A DNA stretch of 64,000 bases from Manihot esculenta (GCF_001659605.2 NC_035161.2:28815691-28879690); one strand, 5' to 3'. Shown: positions 48,266 through 62,000, numbered from the stretch's first letter. The notes: generated from the sequence alone by a model not told the origin. Numbers and translations are program-made.

Positions 48266-51200
48266 CACGATATAATTTAGTTAATCTAAAGCGACAGATA
48301 GCCAATTTCCAGAGAAGGATGAATATGAAACTCATGAAAACGCATGAGAGCGGTCAAGAGATTGATGGGAGAGAAAGTTTGATTAGGTGAGAGGGGCGAG
48401 AGGGAGAGAGAGAATGGCGGGAGAGAGGAGGGACGCAGAGAAGAAGCAGCAACAGATGACACGTGGGCTGCTGGAATTTGGACCGCACTTTCGTATGCCT
48501 AGGTGCCATGCAGTGAACACTTGCAACTGCAAATCAAGAGAAACGTGGCGCAACGCACTTGCTCTCAGCCACGCGTCGTCTTCCTATTGGAAGAATTCAT
48601 GGGCCATGCCGTTTTAATTCGACCATATTAATTTGAAATTTTGAATTGTATTTTATTATTTTAATTTATTTTTTAAACATAATTTAATTTTTTCTTAAAA
48701 ATCAAATTTAAATTATACTTTTATAGATAGTAAATTAAAAAAATACATTTTATCCAATGTTTTAAATGCATAATTTTTAAATAAATAGGATTGACTAATT
48801 AATGTGATCGGAAAAAATTGAGAATGATATATCATTCTCTAACAAAAAGTAAGTGAATTGATTGGTAATTATGAATAATTATTTTTACATTCAAATTAAT
48901 AAATTATTAAAAAGTAAAATAGTGTGTGAAAACGTATTTTTTTAATTTTAAATTTTATGTATATTTTATTTTTATATTATAAAAATAATAAAATATAATT
49001 TTTAAAAATTTTTATAATTATAAATATAATGAAAATTTATTATATAATATTAATTTTAAATATTGACAAATCTTCCACCATTTTAAATATTGATCATTAT
49101 AATAATTAAATCTCCTATCATTTGAAATATTAATCTGATGATCGAATTTTAATTAATATCACACCTAACTTCATTTCATGGAGACAACATTTGACGTATT
49201 TAATCGCATATTATGTTGTAATTTTATTTTATAGTCACAATATATAACATATTTTATAATATATTATATCATATTATTAATATTTTTTAAAAGAAATAAA
49301 TAATTAAAATAATTTATGTGTATAAAATAGTAAATTTTTTAAAAGTCACATCACTTGCAAAATTTATGAAATGTGAAATTATATTTTAATATTTTAATTT
49401 TAGTATAATTAATTAATTAATTTATATATTTTTAAAATTGAATGCTCTTGATAAGTATTCTGTTGAAATCAAATATTTTTTTATTTATTTTTTTATTTAT
49501 TTTCACAGTTAAAAGTATAAAAATATTTTTATTATTTTTTTAAATATATAAATTATACTTAATTTTTTAAATTTTAACATAATTAATAGATTGATTTTTA
49601 TATTTTTAAAATCATTCACTTAAATCTCTCAAGTGAGTCCATACTCATTTATTATAAATAAACATTTTAATTCTTAATTTTTTATTTAAAAAGTAAACAT
49701 AAATTTCAATTAATTTATATCAATAAAATATTATTTAATTAATTTTTAACACTCTTTATTTCTTAATTTTTATTTATTAAAATATTTTAATATTTATAAA
49801 TTTAAAATTTTTTAAAAATACTTACGATTTCAACTAATTTGAAGTGGTATTAAATAACTTTTAAATAAATTATAAATTTTTATAAAGAGTATTTTAAAAA
49901 AAATTATTTTAAAAAAATTTTAACTATCCAATAATTTTAATTTTAAATTTATATTAAAATTTAAAAATTAAAATATAATTTATACTATATAAATTCTCAC
50001 TTATATTAAAAAGGTTTAAATATTCAAATAATTTAAATATTAAAAAGTGTTTTAAATATTTTAAATATTCAAAGAATATTTTAAATATTTATTTTCTCTT
50101 TTTGACTAATTAACTTAAGAAATTATAGGAAAAAATCTTCTTATGTAAAAATTTAAATACTTAATTTTAAAAAAATAAAAGTTAATTTATTAATTATATT
50201 AAAAATTAAAATATAATTTACTCTTTTATTAATAATAATGAAATTGTTGCTTAGTTTTTTAAATTAAACAATTTAGAAAATTAAGATTACTTTGTCCATG
50301 ATCTATTAATTAAAAGCCAAAAGACTTAAAAAACACATTATTTAATTAAATTTAATTATTAAATAAATAAATTCAAAATATTCATCATCCCTCCCTCTAG
50401 AAAGAGAAACCAAATAGCTTATCCCTATCAACTGAAAAATTCCTACAAATTGTCCTTAAGCCGACTGCCAACAATCTCCTCCTCTTAGAGTTTATTTTCT
50501 TTCTCCTCCATAACAGTATAAACTATAAGTTGCAACTCGAGCAAAATCCAAATTAAAAAATCCCATAAAAGATCAAGATGAAGAAATCAAACCTCTTCGA
50601 TGGAGTAAAGCATAAGGGCCGTAGGAAATTGCCAGTGACCTTAAATGGAACATAGATCGAGCGCGATTGAATTGCATGAAGGCTGATGGAGTTTTGGACG
50701 ATCGGATCCCATTTTCCATGTCACCGTCTTCGATGATTTCATAAAGGTTAACTCGAACACAAGTTTGGCTAGCATAAACGTCCACAAAGCTCGACTCATC
50801 ATATTTGGATTTTAGGTGATTGGTGGAGCTAAGATGCATAAAATTTGCCAAAATATGGCTGTTGTGGCTGTTGTGAGTTGTGTGTCTTCGGCAAAAAAGA
50901 AAGAAGAAAAAAAAAAAAGAGTGGTGTGTGTGGCAGTATGGGATTCAGAGATGGAGGTGTATATGAATGAAAGTAGCGAAGAATGAAGTGAAGAAAAAGA
51001 GACGTGTGCTTGTGAGAGGTGTCGTGTGGAGTGAAAAAAAGAGAAATCGAGATGAAAAAAAGGTATTTTTGTTCAATTAAAATTTTAATTTCTCATTTTA
51101 ACATTGAAATCAGTAATTTAACTAGTAGATTAGGTGAAAAGATGTTTAATTTTGGTATTAAAATTGAAAGACTAATCATTTAATTAAAATTAATAATAAG

Positions 51201-51597
51201 TTCATTATTAATGGTAAAATGCGAGAAATTTTATACAGTTTTCTACCTTTTCCTCAATTGAATTTATAGATAATGGTTTGTTTGAATAGTTTTTTTTTAG
51301 ATTCCACGTTATGATTTTGATTTTTTGTTTGATTTTTGTTTGTTAGCGGCATATGGTCACAATAACAGCTCCTCAGCTTAGATCGTTTTGCCATTGACTG
51401 TGTTGTGAAGGCTAGTATAATGGACAACGGACATAAATTGTCTCAAACACGATCCTTTCTTAGTTACGATAGACAAAAGGTCAATTCATAAACAAATTTG
51501 TGTATATTTATATTTTAATTTTAATTTTAAATCAATTAATTCAATATTTATATTTTTATATAATTTTAATTAGTTTACAAATTTTTAAATTTAATAG

Positions 51598-51942
51598 TTT
51601 ATTTTTAAAAATAATAATAATTTAATTATTAAATATATGGTTGATATAATAAATTTTGCATTAAAATTTTATATTAAATATATTATTTTTAATTATTTTA
51701 TATATAGTATTATTTTAAATTAAATAATATATTTGCTATAAAATATTTATAATTATTATAAATAATATATTTATTTTTAAAAATAATAATAATTTAATTA
51801 TTAAATATACAGTTGATATAACATAAATTTTGCATTAAAATTTTATATTAAATATATTATTTTTAATTATTTTATATATAATATTATTTTAAATTAAATA
51901 ATATATTTACTATAAAATATTTATAATTATTACTCTAAAATA
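51598..51942 (+). repeat. 172-bp AT-rich tandem duplication
   Basis: Copy 1 (51598-51769) and copy 2 (51770 to about 51942) both start TTTATTTTTAAAAATAATAA and continue in step. A few substitutions were seen (ATATGG versus ATACAG; TATATAGTATT versus TATATAATATT) and one 2-base insertion in copy 2. Non-coding. Confidence 0.85.
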
Positions 51943-52319
51943 AAATTTATTATTATTGAACACCCTTGAAGAGGTGAACTTCATATTTAATAATTAAATT
52001 TTTTATTTTTAATTTTAATTTTAAAAATTGACTAAAATTACATTCAAATATAAAAATTGATTTAATTATTTAAAATTAAAATATAAAATGATATTAATAT
52101 TAAGTTTTTTTAGTTAATAGATTAATTAAAAAATAATTATAATAATATATGTGCGTGTCAATTAAATTATTAAATTATTATATAAATTATCAAATTTATA
52201 AATTTATAAACTAATTAAAATTATATTAAAATATAAAAATTGAGTCAATTAAATTAAAATATTTAAATTAAAATATAAATATGCATAAATAATTTTTGAG
52301 TAAATTATCCTAGACAAAA

Positions 52320-52742
52320 TACTGTGGTGTTGATTTTCGCTCTGATGGCTTTTAATTTTGAGTCCCTTTGGTTGAGTTATCAGCTCCTGTTTTTCTTGTG
52401 TTTTCAAATGCTGGAAGCTGGCTTATTGTGTTTTGTATTGTCTTTCAATTGTTGCATCACACTTTTTGCTCTTCCATCAGTTTGCTGGCAGTAATGGTCG
52501 GTGTTGTGGTAGCTGTCGATGCAGTCGGTGCTCGAGCGCTTTCTGGAATGGTTTCCGGATCAAGTGAGCTGGACTCTATGGGCTTTGAGTGGAGATGTTT
52601 GTGTATGGGCTTTGTTTGATGGGCTATAATGATCAAATGTAAAGTTCTCTGTCCTATTTAGATTTTAATGCAAGACTTTGCATAATAAACAAAGGTTTAC
52701 GTGAATCTTATTGCTTTTGGAAAAATAATAATAATAATAATA
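52320..52742 (+). mobile_element. Possible LINE-like 3' end with (TAA)n tail
   Basis: A compositionally distinct block within AT-rich spacer. It ends in a T-rich section and then AAAAATAATAATAATAATAA, the kind of simple tail left by non-LTR retrotransposons. No protein motif or target duplication was seen, so this is a weak call. It lies about 200 bp upstream of the ribosomal-protein gene. Confidence 0.28.
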
Positions 52743-52940
52743 AAGGCGTATCCAAGAAAACCAAATGGGGCCATTCGCACGGCACGGGAGCGGTTATTTC
52801 GCACGTGTACGTCATATAGAAAGAAGCAGACTGACATACCCTCTCCTTCCATCGGATAAGGCAAATTTCTCTGTGCTTAAAACCAGTGAATTGGGGCATT
52901 TTCCTCTTCTTCGGAGCCCTAGCTTCCGATTGCTTAAACA

Positions 52941-53931
52941 ATGGGATCCAAAATTCTCCCCCAGGTACTCACTCCTTCTGTTGAATTTGGGATAAATGTC
53001 TATGTTTTTTCTACTTATTATTTGTATACATGTTGAGGGTTCGCACTGCAGGCCCTTCTTGTGATCCCAAGAAACCCCACCCATTGTCTTCCTCCAAGGA
53101 AATTACTGCTTCCTTCAACATTCCATCGTGGTTCCAGTCTCTGCATTTCTACTTCTCGAGCTTCGTCAATTTCAATTGGTTCAAATTTGGACACAATCAG
53201 CTCCGCATTTGCTAGACATGGCTTCGTTGCTAGAGCCGAATCGGAGAACTCCGGAGAAGGCGAAGTATCGGAAGAAAGTGAAAATGTTGAAGGAGAAGTA
53301 ACGGAAGTAGAAGAACAAGAAGAGAAAGAAGGAAAAGTAGTTTTGGAAAGTGATGAGGTGAAAGCCGAACTAAAAGTGAAAGAACCCAGAAAGCCAATAA
53401 TCAAGCTTGGGGATATAATGGGGGTATTTAATTGATTCTGCTTGCTATTTTCTTCTTTCGTCCATGTGTCTGTATGAGCTTTATTTATTTATTTTTGAAT
53501 ATGATATTTCTGATATCGTTTGGGTAGATATTGAATAAGAGAGCAGTTGAGGCATCAGAGAAGGAAAGACCGATTCCAGATATCAGGACTGGGGATATAG
53601 TGGAGATTAAATTGGTAATTGCAGTTCTTGTTGTTCTCATTTGAGTGTAGATGATGTGTTTATCTTATATAACCTTTTATACCTATATATGATTTATGTG
53701 GTTCACTTGCAGGAAGTTCCAGAAAATAGGCGTAGGCTGTCCATCTACAAAGGCATTGTTATATCAAGGCAAAATGCTGGTATACACACTACAATTAGAG
53801 TTCGGAGGATTATTGCTGGCATAGGAGTTGAGATTGTATTCCCTCTGTGAGTATATTAGTCCACATACTCTGTCTGTGATAGTGTACAAAGCAATTTATA
53901 TATGTTTTCTGTCTTCTATGCATTCAAGAGA

Positions 53932-53979
<48 letters not shown>

Positions 53980-54609
53980 GTTCAATTCTTAGTTCCTACA
54001 ACATAAAAGATTTCATTTGTTCATTAAACTTTTATATCAACATAGATGATGCTTCTGGTCATAACTAGTGACGCCAAAGCAAACATATTAACTATACTGA
54101 AATATTTCTTGCACTTGTGTCCCACTTGCTGTTGGCATGAATATTGAATATCTAGGCCTGTCCATAACATCAGAGTCCCAAATGTTGAGGCATGAGCATC
54201 AATAAGTTAAATGTTGAACCTACAACTGGGACTTGTGGTGCATGTCCAGCATTCTGATGCTAAGGATATAAATTGAGCAATTTTTCAGATTCATGGCCAT
54301 TTTAATGATGCTTCTAACAAGTACCATTTTCAGCAAAAAAAAAAAAAAAAGCCAAGTACCATCAATTTCTCTTTGTTATAGGCTATAGTGCTTGTCTCCT
54401 GAAGTTTTGTTTTGACTCTGGATTCGTTGCTCTTTTTCGTTAATTTTTACTTTTAGCAATTAGTAGTTTTTGTTATGATTAATGTGTCATCATTTGACAG
54501 CTACTCACCAAATATCAAGGAAATAAAAGTAGTCAAACATAGGAAGGTCAGGAGGGCAAGGCTGTATTATCTGAGAGAAAAGCTTCCCAGGCTGTCCACC
54601 TTTAAATGA
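52941..54609 (+). CDS. Plastid 50S ribosomal protein L19 (bL19c)
   Basis: Five exons: 52941-52964, 53052-53423, 53528-53614, 53713-53846, 54501-54609, encoding 241 residues. The first 24 bases (MGSKILPQ) plus the start of exon 2 make a Ser/Arg/Pro-rich plastid transit peptide. Next comes a strongly acidic linker (about residues 70-110, many Glu), usual in plastid L19. The bL19 domain is about residues 120-241, with [32 protein letters not shown], the [12 protein letters not shown] block and the closing [18 protein letters not shown]. bL19 sits at the subunit interface of the bacterial-type ribosome. Plastid rather than mitochondrial targeting is inferred from the transit composition and acidic linker. 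An (AT)n run at 53937-53975 lies in intron 4. Confidence 0.92.
53937..53975. repeat. (AT)n microsatellite in intron 4 of the L19 gene
   Basis: About 19 AT units between exons 4 and 5. Confidence 0.9.
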
Positions 54610-55015
54610 AAGACATGGACAGAGTTGGTCTTCAGTTCTTTATTCTCCAAAATAGCATTCTCACTGCAGATATTTTGTAAGAACTGAATTTTCCATGTAT
54701 CCTTTTTTATTTCTTTTTGTTTTATGAAATTTGCTGTATGCATAGATATGCTAGATTTTCTTTATGTACAAACTACATCATGTAATCGCTCAGTTTTTGG
54801 ACTACTTAGTCCTGACCACTAAAATATTTGTTTTCAGCAGTTAATTATTTTCCAAAAAACATTCCTCCTGGCCGCTTATACCCACCTGAGCAGATTCCAT
54901 CAGTTATAATCTTTTCTCTCTTATGGTTTTTTGTGTTTTATGATTAGACTTTCTTCTGTCTTGAGTGCGCAAGCATCAGAGGCATATGTACTTTTATCTT
55001 CATGTTCTTGTGTTC

Positions 55016-55042
55016 AGAGAGAGAGAGAGAGAGAGAGAGAGA
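55016..55042 (+). repeat. (GA)n microsatellite
   Basis: About 13 GA units. Confidence 0.85.
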
Positions 55043-55754
55043 ATCAGGATGTGGATGCTAGCTGCCTATATGTTTATCAAAGGCTATTCAGGTTGTGAAT
55101 TGAACTTATTATGAAGCACGAACTTGCAATCTATCTGATTCTCATTCTTACATGCATTATATAATGCTTCTTAGAAATAAGCATCAACGTATTTGTATAT
55201 ATTAATTGGAGTACTTGCTGCTTTCCTTCTTCTTATTGTCCATCTTTAAAAATAGATTTGGTATTACTAGTCTTTATGTATATAATATGTTGATTTGAGT
55301 CAATGTACATGCAATGAGATACCAAAAGTATAGTTTATAGTCATTTTGATATGAAAGGACTAGGTGGGGTCAATTTTATTCTTGGCAAAGTGTTTTGTAC
55401 TAAAAGCGAAGATAAATTATCGATCAGAAGGAGTATGTAGTATCATTAAAAGCTTGCATTATTCAATTGATTGTATTGCCCCTGATATTCCTTATGCAGT
55501 AAGGAGACTAACTTGGTTTACAAGCAAGCCATAATCATTAATAGCGGAGCGTATAGTTTAGTATTTAGTTTCTAATAAAAATTATGGGTTATTGCATAGA
55601 AAAATTCTACAGTACGTAAATGTTGTTGTGTTGCTAATTAAAATAAATCAGGTGAGTGAATTCTCTCTTTACTTCAGTTAGTTTGTAAAAGTAGAAAATA
55701 AACTATTATTGCCAATTTTAATACAGAATCTAAACTTATTGCTACTAACACTAT

Positions 55755-56000
55755 TTTTGGTTGGAGGTGAAGAAGAGGTAACTAAGGGGAAGGTGAAGTA
55801 TGAAAATTTTTACCCTCCTTTTGTAAAGGGGTGAGCAAAATGTAAATAAATAGGAGGGGCAATGCTTACTTACCCCTCAACTGTCAATTTTTTTACACTC
55901 CAAATTTGGGTGTAAGGAGGGGAAAGTGAGATAAATCTTTAAAATTTGTCATTTATTCCCCTCCTCTACCCTCCCATTGGTTTACCTCTATCCAAACATG
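55755..56000. mobile_element. Fold-back MITE-like element
   Basis: The left end TTTTTGGTTGGAGGTGAAG is matched imperfectly by the reverse complement of the right end, GTTTGGATAGAGGTAAACC. The inside is rich in CCCTCC / GGAGGGG words that pair with each other. This 'TTTGG...CCAAA' layout with inner G-rich and C-rich arms is common in plant miniature inverted-repeat elements. No coding sequence. The target duplication is not clear. Confidence 0.45.
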
Positions 56001-57307
56001 TAACTTTTTTATTGTAACCCTTCTTACCCATCACTCTCTTTACCTTTCCTTACTCATTCCTTAATTACCCTTCTCTCACTGTGTTAGACCAGACCTTGTT
56101 AGGGGGTTGGAAAAGGAAGGAAAATGGATATCAAATTTGAAGGAATTGTTTCACTTCTCCCTTCTTTCGTCCAATCATTCCCTTTATTTACACATTTTTC
56201 GTTTCTTTCCAAACAGGAAGTAAATATTTATATATCCCTATTTTTTCTTGCCTCTTTTTTGCCCAACATAGTGTAGAGAGACAAATAACACAATACTGTC
56301 AAATCATATTATTACGATGTTGTTATCAATATGAATATATTTTTTCATATCCATTAACTAATATTTTAGTAAGAAAAAATATAAAGCATGTCAACACAAT
56401 CATGAAGCACGTATAAAATTTAAGAATTAAATTCAATGGGAAAACAAATTTTGTGGTCAGTCATAAAAATGCACATTATATTTTTAAGTTTAACCCTATG
56501 ATGTGAATGCATTCATGATATAATGTAAGATAGATTGAAATAAGCTTTTAGTGAAGTTTTGCAGCTCTTTTGAGGATTGCAAATACACTTTTGAAAATTT
56601 TAATATGTGGAGTATGGAAGGTGGGCTGCTTCTTATAATAATCAACTTTATTTTTAAATTCATTCATAACAACGAATATTAGTTTAGTTGTTAGGCTGAT
56701 AATCGCTTTTGGGCTGATAAAATGTAAATATATATTTTTGGCTGATAAATGCTTTTTCTAATATTAGAAGCAAGGTCCAGGGAATATTGTAATATTCATA
56801 TATATATATATATATTTATTAAATCTAAACATTAGCAAAAAGTTAGTTAGAAACGCAATTATTCTCATTAACTTCTTTCTTATATTTTAAGATTAATAAT
56901 TTCTTGTAAATAATAATTGGGTATTTGAAAGGGATAAAATTTATATTCAGAATGTGATTTAAAATCTGCATATAAAACAAACTAATTTTTATTCTTAAAA
57001 AATATAAACATATTTTTTACAAAATGGTTTATTTTTTATTATAATTTTAAAATATAAATTATTAATAAATTTATATATAATTACATTAATACGATTTATA
57101 AATTATTTTTTTAAAAATAACTATATTATAATTTTCATCAATAAATAAATAAATTTTTTTCACTGTAATAAATGTTAAAAATAAAAAAATATATATTTTT
57201 TTTCATAAAAAATATTTTCTATGAGATAGATGGAGGCTAAATTGAAAAATAGCTTAATTTGATTCAAATTTTTCTAACTCTATTTAATTGAATAAATTTT
57301 GTTGGTT

Positions 57308-57309
<2 letters not shown>

Positions 57310-57351
<42 letters not shown>
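57310..57351. repeat. (AT)n microsatellite
   Basis: About 21 AT units. Confidence 0.9.
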
Positions 57352-57353
<2 letters not shown>

Positions 57354-57895
57354 TTTTTATGATTTCATTTTGTTTAATTAGTATAATATTGATAATATAC
57401 ACTGGAATTACAGATTAATTCAAAGAAATGTGTTTTTTTTTTTCCTAAAGTGGATATCACTACCAAATATGACAATGTCCAGCTACCTAAACATTATTTC
57501 CTATCTAACAATTCATCTATATAATATAATAAATTAATTTTAAAAATGGGAGATAGGATCCTAACTCAATCGGTACTAATCATATATTATTACAGTAATT
57601 TTTTTATAGATATATTTATATATAGTGATAAATAAAATAAAAAATTATACGTATTACTAAAAAAATCTTAAACGTAAAAAAGACAAAAACAAGTTTTTTA
57701 AGGAAATGTCCTATAAAATTGGTTTATTTCTTTAAATTATTTATTAATTTTAAAATAATTTAATTATAACATTATATAAAGTTAAGAGTATATTGATAAA
57801 GATAATATAAAATTAATTATTTTTAATTATATAATTATTTCATAAAAAACTACATGATTATATTTTAGTAATTCATGCGTAAAAGGCCATAAATC

Positions 57896-58370
57896 TAGGG
57901 ATGGTAACGAATCGAATATTTTTAGATATCCGATCCGACCAAATCCTAATAAAGCGGATTTGATAGTTATAATCAGGTTTGGGATGAATTCGAATTTTAA
58001 AAATAATATCTGTTATGGGTTCGAATCAGATTTAGGTTTTATGTACAGGATACCACTATTTAAAATCGTTTATATAAATAATTAATTTAATATAAAAAAT
58101 ATATTTTATAATAATATTTATAAAAAATTTTTTATATATTTTTATTTAAAAATTTAAATTTAAATATCTTTTAAAAATATTAAATTTTTTAAATAAAAAT
58201 TATTAATAAAAAATATTTTTTATATAAATTATTAATTAAAATATATAAGATTAATCATATTCGAATTTTATTCGAATAATAATAATCGGATTCAAAATAT
58301 GAATTCGAATATTACTAAATAAATTGAATTCGAATTGTGAGAGTTTAATTTTTGCGGATACTCGTTTACT
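57896..58370. repeat. Dispersed repeat family B, copy 2
   Basis: Begins AGGGATGGTAACGAATCGAA, followed by ATATCCGATCCGACC, and ends GCGGATACTCGTTTACT, a rough inverted match to the start. Plant non-autonomous DNA elements often begin with a 'GGGATGGCAACGGGTCGG'-like word. The body follows 12095-12612 word for word in many places. This copy keeps its ends better than the other. Confidence 0.55.
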
Positions 58371-58554
58371 ACATAAATTTTTTTTATTTTTAGGGTTTAG
58401 TTTATTGTTTCAATAGACATTATGTGCTCACATGAAAATATACTCGACAGTATTATTTCCACCAGAGATATTACACATGTCTTCTTAGGTCCTTTCCCTC
58501 TCTCTGATTTCTCCCTCCACTTTTCCTCCACCATTCTCACCTCACTTCCGGTTG

Positions 58555-58562
58555 TATATAAA
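58555..58562 (+). promoter_or_regulatory. TATA box of the VAP27 gene
   Basis: TATATAAA in the context GGTTGTATATAAAAACC, followed by a long CT-rich leader up to the ATG at 59016. Confidence 0.55.
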
Positions 58563-59015
58563 AACCAAACTACCAATCTTTCTCCCCCAATCGATCAAAT
58601 ACACACTGCGCTTTCCACTTTTTAGACGCAGGCCACTGCTTCAACCGGTTAGCGCCCGAAATAGCCGCCTAGAACTGCGAGCCTCTCACTGCTCTCTCTC
58701 TCTCTCCAAATTCACTCCTTCATATTCGTTTAACCACATGTTCCTACTCTAAATTTATCGTTCTCTCACTTTTACCACTTCTCGCCTTCTTTCTCCTTCT
58801 CTCTGGAACTCGCATTGGTTTTTTTCCTTTGTAATTCAGTTGATTGATTGTTTGGAGCTTTTGATTGAGTCGAACTTAGGGGTTTTGTTTTGAGTTCGAG
58901 TTGTTGTTCTTGTAAATTTATCGGGTTTTGATTAATTAATTGATTGATTGGTTGATCTTCGGATTGTGTGAGATTTTTCTGAGTTTGAGGTTGATCTGTC
59001 TTTTGTGGTTCCGAC

Positions 59016-62000
59016 ATGACTGCTGGTGGTGGTAATCAGTTGATCGCAGTTCATCCTGATGAGCTCAAATTCATTTGTATGTTGTCTTTCTTCCCTTTCT
59101 CTCATCATATTTGTGTTCCTTATGTGGTTTAATGCATTGGAGTTCTTTTAGTTGATGGTATTTTGCTATTCTAGCGGTGCAGATAGGTGTACATTATGGT
59201 TAGGATCAAGCCTACGTGCTTTTTCCATGAGAATTCATATGATGAGAATGAGATTGTATTGTAAAGCGTTTGACCATACTAATAACAGAGATAAAATTAC
59301 GCAAAAATGTAGGGTGTGATGGTTGTCGTTGATATAGTTGGATTTTCTGACTGATAATGGAAGGGAAATTAGTTGAAATAGGCGATTTTGATTCTCTCTT
59401 TTTATCCATTACATTCATAGGCTTTTTACATTTTTAGTGGATCTATATACATGTAATATGTTCCTTTTCTCCTGCTTGGGGAGCTTAGGTGTGAGAACCA
59501 AGTCAGGTATCAACATTCTGTGTCCCAGTATTTTAAAATTGGTTTCTTATGATGTTGAAGACGCCTCTCCAATCTCTCACCAAAGAGTTACTGCTATTGT
59601 TTTCTTTGTTTTTGCTTACTTATAATATGTTTTCATGTGTTTCAACATGATCATCACCAATGAGCTAGATCCCTGAGACCTGACATTCTAATAAAACTTT
59701 GAACACACTAGAGATACTCTGTGGTGCAAGAAGGAGGCGTGGAATTTCTTGCAGGTTAAAATTGATGGAAGTACAGTTTGCAGTAATGAATTAGAAGCCA
59801 CATTAACCTTTTTTTTTTTTTTGGGGGGGGGGGATACCATAAGTTTGTTAACCTGGAGAACATACTGGGGTTAGTGGACTATAAAGACTAAGACCTGCCT
59901 TATTTTCCCATATTAGAGAAACTTTTTTTTATCAAAATGAAAGAACATCAAAAGTTAGCGAGGCAGCCTTGTTGATTTTTGGAATTTATAAGCTCAAATA
60001 TATGCTCGTACCAGAAGTATGAATTACTGATGCAATGCTTCAATCATTTAGTAATATGAATTTATTGTACATACTCTTGAAAATCCAGCTGCTGTTAAGA
60101 AAAGTATGTCTTTATTATTTAGATGTGACAGTTGTGGAACATTCTTATTAATTCGGTTATTGCACATTCTTTTGGGATTAAGACTTTGTTATTCGTGTAA
60201 TCAGTTGAGTTGGATAAGCAAAGTTATTGTGATCTTAAAGTTGTGAACAATACAGAGCACCATGTTGCTTTTAAGGTATCATCTCTCTTTCTATATTACT
60301 GTACAGGACAGTATGAAACTTATTTTTATAATATGTATTCTAGGCCATTATAGAATTGATTATAATTATGTTTCCCTCTTTGCCAGGTTAAAACCACTTC
60401 GCCCAAGAAGTACTTTGTAAGGCCCAACACTGGTGTGGTACAGCCTTGGGACTCATGTGTTATCAGAGGTTCTAATATTTTTATTGTCATATTCTTTTGA
60501 CTGGAATTTTCTACTATTTACTCTAGAAATTCTTTAATTATACATGTATACAAGTACATATATGTTTTAGGATATATATCCACAAATGTTATAATGGTGT
60601 AGCATTGAATATGTGAATACACTGGCCATTAGTAATTTCTTAGATGTTTGTTGGGTGATATTCTGAAGAGCTTTGTATTTCTCTGTTTTAAATGTATCCA
60701 TTATCGGAACTTGCTTGCATACCATATTTTAGTCTGCTTATTTTGTACATCATTTTATTGGTTTAGAATCATTCAATTACAATGCTGCATGTCAATTAAT
60801 TGCTATCTTCTGGATTTTCAGTTACTCTTCAAGCCCAACGAGAATATCCTACAGATATGCAATGCAGAGATAAGTTTCTCTTGCAGAGTACAACAGTGCC
60901 TCCACATACTGATGTTGATGAGCTTCCACCAGATACTGTAAGAATGTTAATTTGGGGAAGAAAATGTCCTTGTTTAACTATGGTTCTCTATGAGTTTAAT
61001 TCGATGCAATAATTTTTCTAGTTTAATAAGGACAGTAGTGGAAAGACACTAGAGGAATGCAAACTTAGGGTTTTATATGTCCACCCATCAGCTCAAGGAA
61101 ACTCAGAAGAAGAGGCATCAAAACTCTCCTCGCAGAGTCCTGATCTGAACACTGTAAGCTTGTAGTATTTGTACTCACTGTTTAGTTTGTTGGTAGACTT
61201 ACCTGCAGTCAAATGTTATGCAGCTTCATTCAAGCTTATGTTGCATATCTGGCTTAGCTGCTTGATCATGGTTTAAGAAAGTGCTGCTTTTGTTAACAAC
61301 TAGGAACTATTTGAAGAAAATGATTAGATATAATAATATATCTCATTATTGAGTAAATGTCATATTGACATCTTATGATCAAGAAAAGTTGATGGTGAAT
61401 TGGGGTTTATGTTATAGCAGAACCTAAGAATTCATCTTGTAGAATATGAATGTTTGTGTTTGGAGACAATGACAAAATAGAAGTTAAGATGACAACTTAA
61501 CAATCATGTTTGAGCATAGGTGAACATTAGCATAACAAAAAATCAAATTTATCAGCTGAGACCAACATTTGTGTGCATTATTTGTCTGTTTGATCCCTGT
61601 AAATGTTGCTCTGATTTAGAGTTGGTCTATCTAGGGGTGTTGAATCATTTTCTTTTTAAAAATGTATATGACTGCAGGGAATTATTAGTTTCATTTGAAA
61701 GGGTATCATCTCTATATGCAGATAATTATTTTTAGTAGTTTAAAATAATGGAGTGCATCAGTATATGACTTTATTATTATTTACAGTTCTGCAAGTTAGC
61801 TTCCTGTACAGTGAAGCAGATCGTAGAATGTGTAAACAGGCATGTTATCATAACTAGTAAAATTATCTTTTGTTTATACAATCAGGAATTACAGAGCCTG
61901 AAGGATGAAAGGGATGCAGCTGTCCAACAAACTTCTCAACTGCAAAAGGAACTGGTCAGTGCGTGTTCCGTACTTGAGCCTGCTTTATTTATTTGAATTA

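Larger units (their letters stand above)
48266..52940. other. AT-rich intergenic spacer
   Basis: 48266-48620 is the leader and promoter side of the transporter gene, with GA-rich sequence near 48390-48440. From 48620 to 52300 the DNA is extremely AT-rich and holds the 172-bp duplication at 51598-51942. A less AT-rich block lies at 50450-51070, where a minus-strand open frame (50573-50851) lacks an early ATG and recognisable domain. A further block at 52320-52742 is listed separately. Confidence 0.55.
54610..58540. other. Intergenic spacer with small repeats
   Basis: The first few hundred bases are the 3' flank of the L19 gene. The rest has no gene. It holds a (GA)n run at 55016-55042, fold-back sequences at 55755-56230, an (AT)n run at 57310-57351 and repeat family B at 57896-58370. 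Confidence 0.6.

Noticed and set aside
50573..50851. Minus-strand 92-codon open frame
   Set aside because: It opens with a non-ATG codon, shows no recognisable domain or splice signal, and the surrounding block has no consistent coding texture.
61786..61860. Extra VAP27 exon beginning after ATTTACAG at 61785
   Set aside because: It would end in an in-frame stop or a poor donor. Joining 61153 directly to 61886 keeps phase and gives the expected coiled coil.
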